From Liolophura sinensis (Eukaryota > Mollusca > Polyplacophora > Chitonida > Chitonidae), in contig NC_088297.1 in NCBI RefSeq assembly GCF_032854445.1, positions 12,626,539-12,690,538 of the forward strand: 64,000 nucleotides of DNA. Reading direction: 5' to 3'. This document shows positions 56,601 through 64,000 of the stretch, piece after piece. A program made the translations under genes and the position numbers. Position 1 is the stretch's first letter. Each line of letters opens with the position of its first letter. Under the pieces are notes generated by a model. It was not told the DNA's origin. It ran no database searches and saw only the letters and a list, made by a program, of their open reading frames with translations.

Positions 56601-58851
56601 GTGCTTTTTCTCCAATCCTCTCCGCTTTTTGGTCAACGTTTTCCCAGCTTGGTCCATAGCATTTGCTTCAACGAGCACGTAAGTTGTCATTGTTTTTGCT
56701 TTGTCATGGTTTAAGAACGTAAAATCATACTTCCTGTCGCAACACTTCTGAAACTCTCATTTTGCAGTTAATATAAAAGACTACAGCACAGAGTGCAAAC
56801 GCAGAGCTTCTGGGTAAAGGCTGGCCACAGACATTGCCGGTAAAATCCGGGTTCTTTGCAATTTACCCCAGTTTTGTTTTGACTGTATATGTACATGTTT
56901 ATGGCCTAGCAACGGACAGACCTCCCAGTATCACAGCTTAAGCTGATTAAGATAATGTTAGTTGCAATTTATGGGATGTTACTCGTCTAAAAGTCCTTAA
57001 AATGGTGTGATCGGACTTAATACACAAACTCGTTAACACTTTGGAAAAGACAAGAGCTGACAGTCGTATTCCCTGCTCTAGCCTCTCAGTTCTGAGGGCC
57101 AAGCGAGGCGGAAATAAGTACCATATTTAAGTCTTTGGTATGACCCGACAGCGGTTTGATCCCGGACTTCGAGGCGGACGTTCTAACCATTAGACCACCG
57201 AGGTGGTCCTAACATGTATAGGAATATTGCGTACAGTTTTGAAAGGATCTGTCCTTAACTGACAATTAAGACTTGGTCTTTGCTCTTCAGGGCGGTGGCG
57301 ATTCCCGAAATGATCACGTGCTGTGAGCGTTACCACGGGGTTGATGTGAGAGTGTCACGATTTGTAGTGCCGTTCACGGTCACGCTTAGTGCCAACGGCA
57401 GTGCCCTCTTCATCACAGCGTCGGCCATTTTCATTGGGCAGATAAATCACATGGAGATGAATGCCGGGAAAGTAGTTATTATAGGGTAAGTCTGGGAAGG
57501 ATAGACATCATATTGTAAAACTGCGATAGTAGTCGTAATAGGTTTGAGCTGGGAATGTGGCCAGAAAGGCTAAAGCTGAGAAATTAGCCATTGGTAAGGC
57601 TGGTAGAGTCATAATAGGATAAGGTTTGGAAAGTAATCATTACTGAGAAAGGCAAAGGTAAGGCTGGGAAAGGAGTCAAGGGAAGATTCTACTGACGTAC
57701 ATCACCTATTTCTAGGCCAAGCTTTAAAAAGGTTTACATATTCATACATATGTCTGTAAGCGAATGGCGAATCAGTCAATCGAATAAAACAACCAGTTAT
57801 TGAATCACTATCATTTACTTGGTTAGACGCCCAGATCTTTGTCTCTCATCAGTGTTTCCATTGTTTCCCTCAGAGTGCTGACAGCGATCTCAGTAATGGC
57901 CTTACCCGCAATCCCCAGCTCCAGTATCGTCGTCATCGTCATCATCTTGGAGACTCTCAACTTTCCCGCTGAGGACGTAGCCCTCCTGCTCGCTGTGGAA
58001 TGGTACCTGTAAGTCAAACGCATTATTCTACTCCATTTACATTATCGTAGGGTTTTACTTGTAAGTCGGAGACAACAATATATCCTATCCACATTATCGT
58101 CGAATAGTACTTGCTAGTCAAGAGCAATAGCCTATCTTTTCAACATTATCGTCCATTGGTTTCTGTAAGTCAAAGGCAATAGCATTCCTCAGCATCATCA
58201 TCGCCGAGTGGTATTTGTAAGTCAAAGACATCCACATTATCGTCGAGTGGTACTTGCTAGTCAAGAGCAATACTTAACCTATCAATATTATCGTCGATAA
58301 TCGTCAGGTACCTGTGAGTCAAAGACAATAGCATCGTTATCCTTGAGGGGTGTTTGTCAGTCAAAGACATCCACATTGTCGTCCAGTGGTACTTGTCAGT
58401 CAAATACTTCCACATAATCGCCGAGTGGAAGTTATACCTTTTGGTCTAGACATCTAGACCCTTAATATATATTGCTGACCTGACTCTAAGATCGCTGGTG
58501 TGAAACCCGGCGTGGCCAGTTTTCAGCACTAGAAACTGCTACATCGAGAAAAGGCAATTGTTATTGACGATATTACTGTAAATTCTGCAAATGTTATGAT
58601 AACACCCAAGATTTTTTTTTATTTTCAGGGACCGCATGCGCTCCTCAAGTAACGGAGTTAGCCATGTATTCTGCGCCCTATTTACGTATCGCTGGTGCAA
58701 GAACAGCTTACCTCCCTTAGAAAAAGACGCGTTATATCTAGACGTTAGCAAAAAACACTCAGTTAACTCAGGTATACAAGATTCGGGCGTGTTGGAGACG
58801 GAATCTGAAAGAAAACCAGATCGTTACACGTTGGAATCCTCCAATCTGTGA
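44546..58851 (+). CDS. SLC1-B: SLC1/EAAT-like amino acid transporter, 11 exons, intact
   Basis: Exons 44546-44687, 50142-50216, 50858-50980, 52125-52209, 52686-52728, 53998-54088, 56038-56164, 56445-56678, 57291-57485, 57874-58008 and 58629-58851 join to 490 codons plus TGA. All junctions are GT-AG. An in-frame TAA two codons upstream of the ATG fixes the start. Family landmarks: TM1 at residues 13-32, PGEIFLRLLRMMIIPLIVSS (TM2), an extracellular loop with sequon NTT, TM5, FTPIG (230-234), a serine/threonine-rich HP1 tip STSTAVAIP (304-312), TM7 SANGSALF (340-347), an HP2 with ALPAIP, and TM8 EWYLDRMR (414-421). Known members import glutamate/aspartate or neutral amino acids with sodium across the plasma membrane. 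Asp418 and Arg421 fit an acidic substrate, but the cation-site residues are altered. Length fits the family. Confidence 0.88.
44780..46330 (+). repeat. 95-bp minisatellite, about 16 copies, in SLC1-B intron 1
   Basis: Each unit carries AGACCAACGAATCCCTCATC then C(G/A)(G/A)TGCTAAAGTATGGA, a copy of the exon 1 3' end. It then has (C)A(A/G)GCTTTATTTGAATAC in place of the GTAAGA donor, and CCATTTCAACCGGGGA. More diverged edge copies lie up to about 46450. In SLC1-A the same intron has only one such copy. Confidence 0.97.
46876..47134 (-). mobile_element. full-length S1 SINE in SLC1-B intron 1
   Basis: Complete from the TATTTATTTGATTGG end to a head in ACCACGGAGGCCCC. Flanked by similar GTGATGCATATA / GTGAAGCGTATA. 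Confidence 0.9.
47140..47585. repeat. imperfect tandem copies of a ~120-bp segment in SLC1-B intron 1
   Basis: About three copies of GTGTAAAATCCCAACCTCTG-like sequence followed by CTTAACATTAAACTA, at about 47205, 47300 and 47400. Confidence 0.65.
47600..47768 (-). mobile_element. S1 SINE lacking the tRNA-like head
   Basis: TTTATTTATCTATTTGCTTG to GGACTTGAACTCGCAGCG. Bounded by GTATCACTTTAA (47588-47599) and GTATCATTTCAA (47769-47780). Confidence 0.88.
48045..48313 (-). mobile_element. full-length S1 SINE
   Basis: A long TTTATTT tail, intact core and head ending GTGAGCAACGGACGCCCCC. Confidence 0.92.
48648..48683. repeat. palindrome with (AT)n centre
   Basis: TTTGGCCTA and TAGGCCAAA arms (9 bp, perfect) around an 18-bp alternating AT centre. 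Confidence 0.9.
48690..49290. other. SLC1-B intron 1, nothing recognised
   Basis: No repeat family or exon seen. Confidence 0.45.
49296..49487 (-). mobile_element. S1 SINE with core deletion
   Basis: The end (CATTTGTGTTTTATGTCGTA) and ACGACGGCCCGGATGAAACC are fused, skipping the ATAATGGTGGGAGG part; the head side runs to about 49487. Confidence 0.85.
49623..49880 (+). mobile_element. full-length S1 SINE with 10-bp target duplication
   Basis: Head TGGCTCAGCTGGTTAGCGTA, complete core, end GAGTACGGCGTAAAACACCA. TATTAATCGT flanks it at 49613-49622 and 49881-49890. This is the clearest complete S1. Confidence 0.94.
50142..50216 (+). CDS. SLC1-B exon 2 (TM2)
   Basis: LPGEIFLRLLRMMIIPLIVS and on to VISG; TCCACAG acceptor, GTATTT donor. 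Confidence 0.88.
50495..50742 (-). mobile_element. S1 SINE, diverged, in SLC1-B intron 2
   Basis: TTTTACACCGTACTCAAGAA to GTTAACTACCTCGGCCAC. Confidence 0.85.
50858..50980 (+). CDS. SLC1-B exon 3 (TM3)
   Basis: GTASLNPRSNGKISLIALGY, then IVATNLLGCIFGIILAVTIK. TCTACAG acceptor; donor CCAG|GTAACA, duplicated 37 bp downstream. Confidence 0.88.
50977..51050 (+). repeat. 37-bp direct duplication across the exon 3 donor
   Basis: CCAGGTAACAACAATAACAA plus TAATGATAAGGATAAAA occurs twice back to back. The first copy starts with the last four exon bases, so a second, identical CCAG|GTAACA site follows. Confidence 0.95.
51190..52120. other. SLC1-B intron 3, nothing recognised
   Basis: AT-rich; no repeat family or exon seen. 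CATCGT-rich low complexity lies at 51085-51180. Confidence 0.45.
52125..52209 (+). CDS. SLC1-B exon 4
   Basis: LQTVANTTAPVPSTQDLQTQ then DIFADLIR; CCCCCAG acceptor, AAG|GTAAGT donor. Confidence 0.87.
52686..52728 (+). CDS. SLC1-B exon 5
   Basis: 43 nt encoding NIFPDNVITACFQT, the RN-x-FP-x-N-x-x-x-ACF motif of the family (R spans the junction). TTTGCAG acceptor, GTAACC donor. Confidence 0.87.
52906..53270 (+). mobile_element. full-length S2 SINE with target duplication
   Basis: tRNA-like GCACGGTTGGTAGAGCGTCC head, an internal short duplication (AAACGAGAAAGTTGT twice), body, and end CATATGACTGAAAAATTGTT with CACTCAATCACTCAC. Flanks TCATATATTATA (52894-52905) and TCGTATATTATA (53271-53282). 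Confidence 0.9.
53345..53460 (+). mobile_element. S1 SINE, 5'-truncated
   Basis: TGCCCGGTTTCCATCCCACC to an (AAAT)n tail. Confidence 0.85.
53703..53797 (-). mobile_element. S1 SINE end fragment, inverted to the previous one
   Basis: TTTATTTGATTGGTGTTTTA to GGCCAGCATTATGGTGGGAG. Confidence 0.85.
53998..54088 (+). CDS. SLC1-B exon 6 (extracellular loop)
   Basis: TQTQYGEKTTNENTTVLTKT to NIIG; NTT is an N-glycosylation sequon. TCTCCAG acceptor, GTGAGT donor. Confidence 0.85.
54360..55945. repeat. 79-bp minisatellite, about 20 copies, in SLC1-B intron 6
   Basis: Units contain GTCGTTTTGTTACATCCATT, TAGT(T/C)TGAATAGATTAATAT and AAGATTTCTATCACATCAAA. Two alternating variants occur (CACATGTAAAAG and CACACGATAGAG). 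The unit does not resemble the neighbouring exons, unlike the arrays in introns 1, 3, 9 and 10. Confidence 0.97.
56038..56164 (+). CDS. SLC1-B exon 7 (TM5)
   Basis: GIIFCATVLGIATGSIGETG, then RPFHNFFNSAMEVVLKILRW. TTAACAG acceptor, GTAAAT donor, phase 1 to 2. Confidence 0.88.
56445..56678 (+). CDS. SLC1-B exon 8 (TM6, HP1 start)
   Basis: FTPIGVASLIMVSILNVDDL to PAWSIAFASTST; TTTTCAG acceptor, GTAAGT donor. Confidence 0.9.
56755..56960. repeat. dispersed repeat R4, copy 3, in SLC1-B intron 8
   Basis: CAGCACAGAGTGCAAACGCA, GGCCACAGACATTGCCGGTA and AATTTACCCCAGTTTTGTTT; diverged. Confidence 0.45.
57060..57210 (-). mobile_element. S3 SINE, tRNA-like half
   Basis: Minus strand reads GGACCACCTCGGTGGTCTAA, TGGTTAGAACGTCCGCCTCG and GGGATCAAACCG: a tRNA-like A and B box region, then the S3 body. 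Confidence 0.8.
57291..57485 (+). CDS. SLC1-B exon 9 (HP1 tip, TM7)
   Basis: AVAIPEMITCCERYHGVDVR, then VSRFVVPFTVTLSANGSALF. Donor ATAGG|GTAAGT; degenerate copies of this junction follow in the intron. Confidence 0.9.
57486..57690 (+). repeat. degenerate repeats of the exon 9 junction in SLC1-B intron 9
   Basis: GTAGTCGTAATAGG, GAGTCATAATAGGATAAGG and GGTAAGGCTGGGAAAGGAGT recur. They resemble GGGAAAGTAGTTATTATAGG plus GTAAGTCTGG at the exon end. Confidence 0.65.
57874..58008 (+). CDS. SLC1-B exon 10 (HP2, TM8 start)
   Basis: VLTAISVMALPAIPSSSIVV through LLLAVEWYL. CCTCAG acceptor, CCT|GTAAGT donor. Confidence 0.88.
58009..58435 (+). repeat. degenerate ~50-60-bp repeats of the exon 10 junction in SLC1-B intron 10
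   Basis: About eight copies of (A/C)CATTATCGTCGAGTGGTA then CTTGTAAGTCAAAG or variants (GCTAGT, GTGAGT, GTCAGT). Orthologous to the array in SLC1-A but old and not homogenised. Confidence 0.85.
58629..58851 (+). CDS. SLC1-B exon 11 (TM8 end, C-terminus)
   Basis: DRMRSSSNGVSHVFCALFTY, a polar cytoplasmic tail rich in E, K and S, then TGA. TTTTCAG acceptor. Confidence 0.88.
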
Positions 58852-58918
58852 TCTCAGCTGCAAGTACGTTGCAAGTACGTTGCTGTCAGATGAACAACTC
58901 ATCTGTAAGCCTAAGTTA

Positions 58919-58924
58919 AATAAA
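58919..58924 (+). promoter_or_regulatory. candidate poly(A) signal AATAAA of SLC1-B
   Basis: AATAAA 68 nt after the stop codon. Confidence 0.5.
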
Positions 58925-59697
58925 TGTCGCATGCACCAGGCTGACAGAGGACTCAAATACATACAGTGTACAATCCTGTACACTGAGTTACAAGCAGTGA
59001 CACAGACGTGCTGTTAGATACTTGAAAAGACGGCTTAAGATTGTTGATTATGCATTATTACAAAAAAATCATTTTATAAGGAGTACAGAGAAGTTATGAT
59101 ACTTTTTTTTTCAAAGACCGAATGTTACCGTATACAGGCGTCTATATCTGATTTCGGTATCTTTTTTTGGGCCCATTATCATATTTCCAGAGACTCAAGA
59201 CAGTTAATTCCTGTTTACAATATGTGTGTTAAGCTCGGGTTAATCTTGTTTTCCCTTCGAAATTAAAGAGTTCCAAGCTCATGGGCGATAACATTCTCTA
59301 CAATAGTAACTGTTGCCATCACTTTCCATGATCTGACACTTTCTCGAATGTATCTTGCCTGTGTGAATTAATTGTACAATGACTTCAGGCATGACTTTAA
59401 TAATTCGTGAGTTTAGCATCTGGCCCGGGGATCACGAGGCAATCTTAGACTTAAGTCCAAATTTTTTCATTAAACCTGTCCTATAACAACATGCATGCGT
59501 TTCAAAAACAAAGAACCCCAAAACAAAACGGAAAATCATTTTGTTCGACAATTAGGTTAAATTATCCCATCAACTCTCCCCCTGGTGATGAAAAATAAGG
59601 CTTTATATAAAGTCCCTTGTTCCGAAAGACAGACAAATTGAACACTTTCACCTTGGAAGGCTTCAATACTTTATCATGATCACACTCGTGTTAACCG

Positions 59698-60544
59698 TTA
59701 ATCACTCACACCTTTCTTCTTCCTCTCCGTTTTCGCGCTGTGAGCAGTGATAAGGAGAATCAGTGCCATACAAGCGACAGCAAGGAAGACTGGCGCCCCA
59801 AGGGCCTGAGCCAGATATCCACTGAAGAGAAAGCCAACTGCTTTGCCCGTAATGTGCACCGTCTGAAGGACACCTGTACATCTGACTTCCTTCCGGTATT
59901 TGGTTACTAAGGTAACTAGCTGTGGCCCTCCATGCACTGCTAAACACCAGTCATGCAACAACAACAACAACAACAACAACTGGGATGATGAATAGAATTA
60001 TAGGCCAATGATGAAGGCCACGCTAATTAACATTTTACTGGATGCAATGACCTCTCGCCTTTAACTTATCAATGATTTCAGCGTCCATACTTAAATCTCA
60101 ATCTCCACCAAGGAATTGGTCCCAATACTCTTCACCGTACTATTTTCCGTGTATTTATATACTAATGAGATACGCTACCCACTTCCACCAATCAAAACAG
60201 TTCTTATTCCTACATTTTTTTTAACAATCATGCATTTAGAGCGCATGAATCTGATCACGTGAACCACTGATGTGACGTAACCAACATCAAAATCTAGTAA
60301 TATTTGCACAGAAAAGAGACACGCTTTGTTCTTTGTCATACACAGGATAATAGACTTACCTTCAACAGCAAATAACGCGAGGCTGTAGCTTGGCTTGGAG
60401 ATAAAAGCAAAGGCCAGAAATCGGCCCACCTGGCTGATAAGATTTCCCACGATGATGAGGGAGTGGCCAAACATGTCAATCATCTTTGCTGCGACGAGAA
60501 AGTTGGAAGTCCGTTCGGTGGGGCTCTCAGGAATGCTGTGGTGC
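59698..60544 (-). pseudogene. MFS-3: decayed exons 4 and 5 of an MFSD6-like gene
   Basis: Minus strand. 60544-60360 matches exon 4 of MFS-1 (AAKMIDMFGHSLIIVGNLIS against APKMIDVFGHSSIIVADLVS) but is 185 nt against 204, so its 5' part is out of frame; acceptor TTCCAG and donor GTAAGT remain. About 59953-59698 matches exon 5 (GKAVGFLFSGYLAQALGAP and so on); its acceptor AG is lost beside a (TTG)n run, and an indel shifts the frame around the RCTGVLQTVHIT stretch. No exons 1-3 are nearby. Confidence 0.82.
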
Positions 60545-60599
60545 CTGGAATTCGAAGGCGATTCGCACATATATTTCCTTCTTCTGATGAAAAATGCAT

Positions 60600-61690
60600 T
60601 CAGTGTATGTATATTGTACCTCGATTATACTGCTTTTGACTATCAGTTATTCCATATAATTTTTAGTGCAAATATCCTTGTTGTTGTTATTGTCGTTTTT
60701 GTTGTTATTTTCCCAGCTACCCGTGTTGTGTCCCTCTTTGGAAACATTTACTTCATACTAGCGCATACTGGCATCACATTGACAAGCTCTACCGACATTG
60801 CCTACTGACATGTCAAAACCTTAAGTAACAAATGGACATTTGAAGTGAAAACTTTAAGTATCACCAAAAGCAAGCTCTACTAACATTGTCTATTGACAAA
60901 ATGTTTCCAAATAAACTCTTCCAAGATAAATTTGTCTAATGACATAAATGGACCTTAGGTAACAAAGAGATAGAACATATCGCCCTTGTCTATTGACATG
61001 AAAACTTTAGGTATCACCATATTTATGTGGGGTACGAGTGACGAGACATCTTGTTTCCGGTTGCACTAAAATGGCGCATCCCATGGCCCCGTATTACTTA
61101 AAGAATTCTTGATTAAATTTGATTAATAGAGTTACCAAACACGTCATGAAAAAATGGCAGTGGCTGTTTAGGCCTGTATCCAAGCTGTTTCCTAAATATC
61201 TCAGGTTATATTATTTCTGCCACTCTGCAGAGTATCCAAAGACCATTCGATGATGGTAATATATATAATCGGCAAGTAGGTTTTGCTGGCGTTAGAGACT
61301 CTGCGGCGGGTGAATAGACAGTGGCACTCATCGCCTACCTTATTAATGTCAGAAGATGGGCAGATTCGATTACGCCACGCAACGCCACGCTGCCTGCTCC
61401 CTGCCACAGGATCTTGACGATTAGTTGTTCTTAATCGGATGAAGGATTAAATACATAAAAAAACAAAGCATTTGATTAACATTTTCCTCATCAGCATGTC
61501 ATGTTTGATTGAAGTGGTCCTCATGTCTTAGTTTCATAGTAAGGATACACAACTTTCCATTAAATGGACTAGGATAATTAAGTTAATTGGCTTCTAAAGC
61601 GGCTTTTTAGCCATCTGTCGTAGATATTACTGATCGACAAAAAGATATCATAACAGGTTTATAGACACTTTACTTTCTTTTCTCTGCACA
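60600..61690. other. intergenic, no gene recognised
   Basis: Imperfect repeats of TATTGACATGAAAACTTTAG / AGTATCACC between 60790 and 61020; otherwise nothing seen. Confidence 0.5.
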
Positions 61691-61692
61691 AA

Positions 61693-61978
61693 CTCCTGGG
61701 TTGGGTCACACCAAAAGAGGAAGTTGTAACTTCCTCACTTGGCGTTCATCGCTAAGGGGATAATGCAACGACTGGTTGACCCGTATCAGTATAATGGCTT
61801 GGCGTGGCGGCTTACTTGCCTTCGGTAAGTCGTCTCAGTGAAGCAGAGCTAGATAAAAGAGTGGCGGAAATCCGTCCTGCAACAAGGAGGCACATTACAT
61901 ACACTGTAAGGATTCCTTCGTCGCTATATGACTGAAAAAGTACGACGTTAAACCCCGAAGCACTCACTCACTCACTCT
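61693..61978 (+). mobile_element. S2 SINE, head-truncated
   Basis: GGTTGGGTCACACC to TGACTGAAAAAGTACGACGT and a (CACT)n tail. Confidence 0.85.
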
Positions 61979-61984
61979 CTGCAC

Positions 61985-62775
61985 AAGCCGTGTGTAAACA
62001 CTCATTTTATGCTCATATTTTAATTTTAATCTTCTAGTTCTCCATTTGCGAGGAAGAAATTCGAACCACTTAATTCTAATGTTTGACGAAAATAAGGTGG
62101 TATTCCGTGATTATATAAGTGACAAACAAATGTAAACCGTAGCTTCTACGGTGTCTGTGCCAAATAACTGTTCAGCAAGTCTCTGATAGAGGCCAGATAA
62201 GTTTTTGAGTAGTGCCTCAGTACGCATGTGCGCAATGTGTTATGGGTAGGATAAACAAAAGCACATGGTCATTTATGCCCATGGCATACAACCTTACCGT
62301 CTTCGGCGACAGCCCGGAATTCAACTCCAATATAATTTCTTAAAATGTATTTTTCGAAATTTTGGAATTTAAAACTGTCCTCGAATTTATGTAAAGTCTC
62401 AAATGTCACAACGAATGGAATAAAATACACGGATTTTGCACAACTGTCTGTAACTGTCGAGGGTCATATTGCTTAAACTTGGTCACGTGGACTTGTTTGT
62501 TCGGCAACTGAAATGTAAATCGAAATGGTCGAAATGAAATCCCGACCATATGCAGTGGAAACAGCTTATTGGCGACAGGCACAAAGTTTTGGAAAGCTTA
62601 ATTTCCATCATTTCCCCAGAAACCATAATTTTGTCTATATTGATTCCTTTTCACTAATTAATATTGTACATACTGGAGTTTATGTCTTAATCCCTCTTAT
62701 TTATCGCTCGTATTTTGTACTTTCACATTCCTCACTCCTGCAGGTTTTTGACACGTGAACACACTGACTAAACGT
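61985..62775. other. intergenic, nothing recognised
   Basis: No repeat family or exon seen. Confidence 0.45.
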
Positions 62776-62779
62776 TAGG

Positions 62780-63060
62780 AATATAGAAGAGGATTCAGCA
62801 TAGAGAGTAAACCCAGATCAGCGACAACAGCGTGACACTTGGCACGTGGTCACACTTTACCGGCAAAATCAGGCATCTCGTCAATATACCTCAGTTAGGG
62901 TTTTATTCTAACTGTTCATGTCAACAGTTTGGTTTCTATCCGAACTCGAAATGCTTAAATTGTTGCAACTTGCACGTCCCCTGGCACGCTGGCTTAAGCA
63001 TAATTAGGCAACATAAAATGCAGTGATGTTCCTTGCAAATTATTAGACATGTAAAGGGTT
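62780..63060. repeat. dispersed repeat R4, copy 4
   Basis: CAGCGACAACAGCGTGACAC, GGTCACACTTTACCGG, CTAACTGTTCATGTCAACAG and CACGTCCCCTGGCACG. Confidence 0.6.
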
Positions 63061-63606
63061 ATGAGATTTTTTAAACTCTCAAAAAACATACACTAAAATA
63101 TTTCTTATATTCTTCATATTTTTCATATGTTAAACCACAGTTGCTCTTTAGAGTGGACTATACAGCACGGACTAGAATAGCCTTTTTTTATCCAAGTTCA
63201 AAGCATCTAGACTCTTTGTTAAGAACTTAGACATTTTCATTAGACAAGATGTGACCAGAGTCACAAAGGTGTTGAAATACTGCGGAATCATTGCCACTAT
63301 GGGTTTGTAGAGATTATTGAGTTTAGCGAATGTACATTTCGCTACGGAATAGGTCCCTGCATACAGGTTTACAAGCTGTTCTAATAGAGTGCTGATTGAG
63401 AATTCCTCTTGTTGTCTCAGATAAGCCCTGTAAGTATGACATGCTGACTGTAATGCTACCAGGTGACCGTGGAATGGCTGGAGCAGAAAGAGAGGTATTC
63501 ACTTTGAGGGCGTGGTGAATTGTTCAGTTTTGATACCCTATTTTGACACGCAGTGATGTTAATCATAATGTTTTTACGTCAATGGTCGACATAGTCTGTG
63601 TTACAG

Positions 63607-63786
63607 ATTCCCCAGCAGAAACGCTTCACCCTCAGTAAAATTTCCAGCACTCGACAAGGCGTTACATGGTATTTGGAGATGTTTTGGTCTGATAACTACT
63701 ATACAAAACCAAAAATGCCACCATGGATGTATCTCTGTTTGTGCTCGGCTTTGTGTACGCTTTACTGCTTCTCTGTGTGTATATAG
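63607..63786 (+). other. weak orphan terminal-exon candidate
   Basis: A GTGTTACAG acceptor-like site precedes an open stretch reading IPQQKRFTLSKISSTRQG, MPPWMYLCLCSALCTLYCFS and a TAG stop. The hydrophobic end could be a membrane segment. I do not recognise it and see no partner exons; chance is quite possible. Confidence 0.2.
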
Positions 63787-63939
63787 TTACATAACTGCAC
63801 ATTTAAATAATTAAAAGGGATGCCTGTGTAACACAGGTGCATGACAGCGTTAATTGGTTATACAGATAGGTGAGATATGGCATTTTCGTTTTAATCTTCT
63901 GACCTTAATCCAACCAAACGGGATTGCCACATATATATA

Positions 63940-64000
63940 TATGCCCGGTTTCCACCACCCACCATAATGCTGGCCGCCGTCGTATAAGTGAAATATTCCT
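63940..64000 (+). mobile_element. S1 SINE running off the window
   Basis: TGCCCGGTTTCCACCACCCA, then GCTGGCCGCCGTCGTATAAG and GTGAAATATTC. Confidence 0.85.

Noticed and set aside
342-58851. A and B as two haplotypes of one locus
   Set aside because: They lie on opposite strands 26 kb apart on one sequence and differ at many residues and in all intron content.

Overview
Eukaryotic (metazoan) genomic DNA. Coding information is in short exons with canonical GT-AG boundaries, separated by AT-rich introns full of tRNA-derived SINEs and tandem repeats. The commonest SINE, about 250 bp with an ATAAATAAA-like tail, looks like SINEs I know from molluscs and other lophotrochozoans. A mollusc is my best guess, but the sequence alone does not fix the species. 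One 200-N run marks a scaffold gap.

Two gene families make up the window. The first is a pair of SLC1-type (excitatory amino acid transporter-like) genes. SLC1-A lies on the minus strand (18317 down to 342) and SLC1-B on the plus strand (44546 to 58851). Both have 11 exons with the same phases and, apart from two deletions and the gap, the same lengths. SLC1-B is open throughout (490 aa). SLC1-A carries a 7-bp deletion in exon 5 and a 1-bp deletion in exon 9, each breaking the frame, and one GC splice donor, so it is probably a recent pseudogene unless these are assembly errors. The second family is an MFSD6-like major facilitator transporter. MFS-1 (25445 to 32629, plus) is intact in five exons (437 aa). 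MFS-2 (37222 to about 42139, plus) and MFS-3 (60544 to 59698, minus) are decayed, and together they carry one set of exons split around SLC1-B, which suggests an inversion.

Layout: 0.3-18.3 kb SLC1-A, with a 3.3-kb 60-bp array in intron 10; 18.3-25.4 kb intergenic (SINEs, a 57-bp array, a GATGAG-rich array); 25.4-32.6 kb MFS-1; 32.6-36.7 kb intergenic SINEs; 36.7-42.1 kb a 51-bp array and MFS-2; 42.1-44.5 kb intergenic; 44.5-58.9 kb SLC1-B, with a 95-bp array in intron 1 and a 79-bp array in intron 6; 59.7-60.5 kb MFS-3; 60.5-64 kb SINEs and one weak orphan exon candidate.

Two observations stand out. First, at four of the ten SLC1 introns the tandem repeats contain copies of the adjacent exon end and its 5' splice site, so the minisatellites seem to have been seeded by duplications across the exon/intron junction. 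The two paralogues expanded different ones: intron 10 in A, intron 1 in B. Second, both SLC1 copies share unusual substitutions at positions that bind cations in known family members (NMDGT to SANGS in TM7, the last TM8 Asp to His), while the TM8 Asp and Arg that bind an acidic substrate are kept. This looks like a lineage with altered ion coupling, not random decay.
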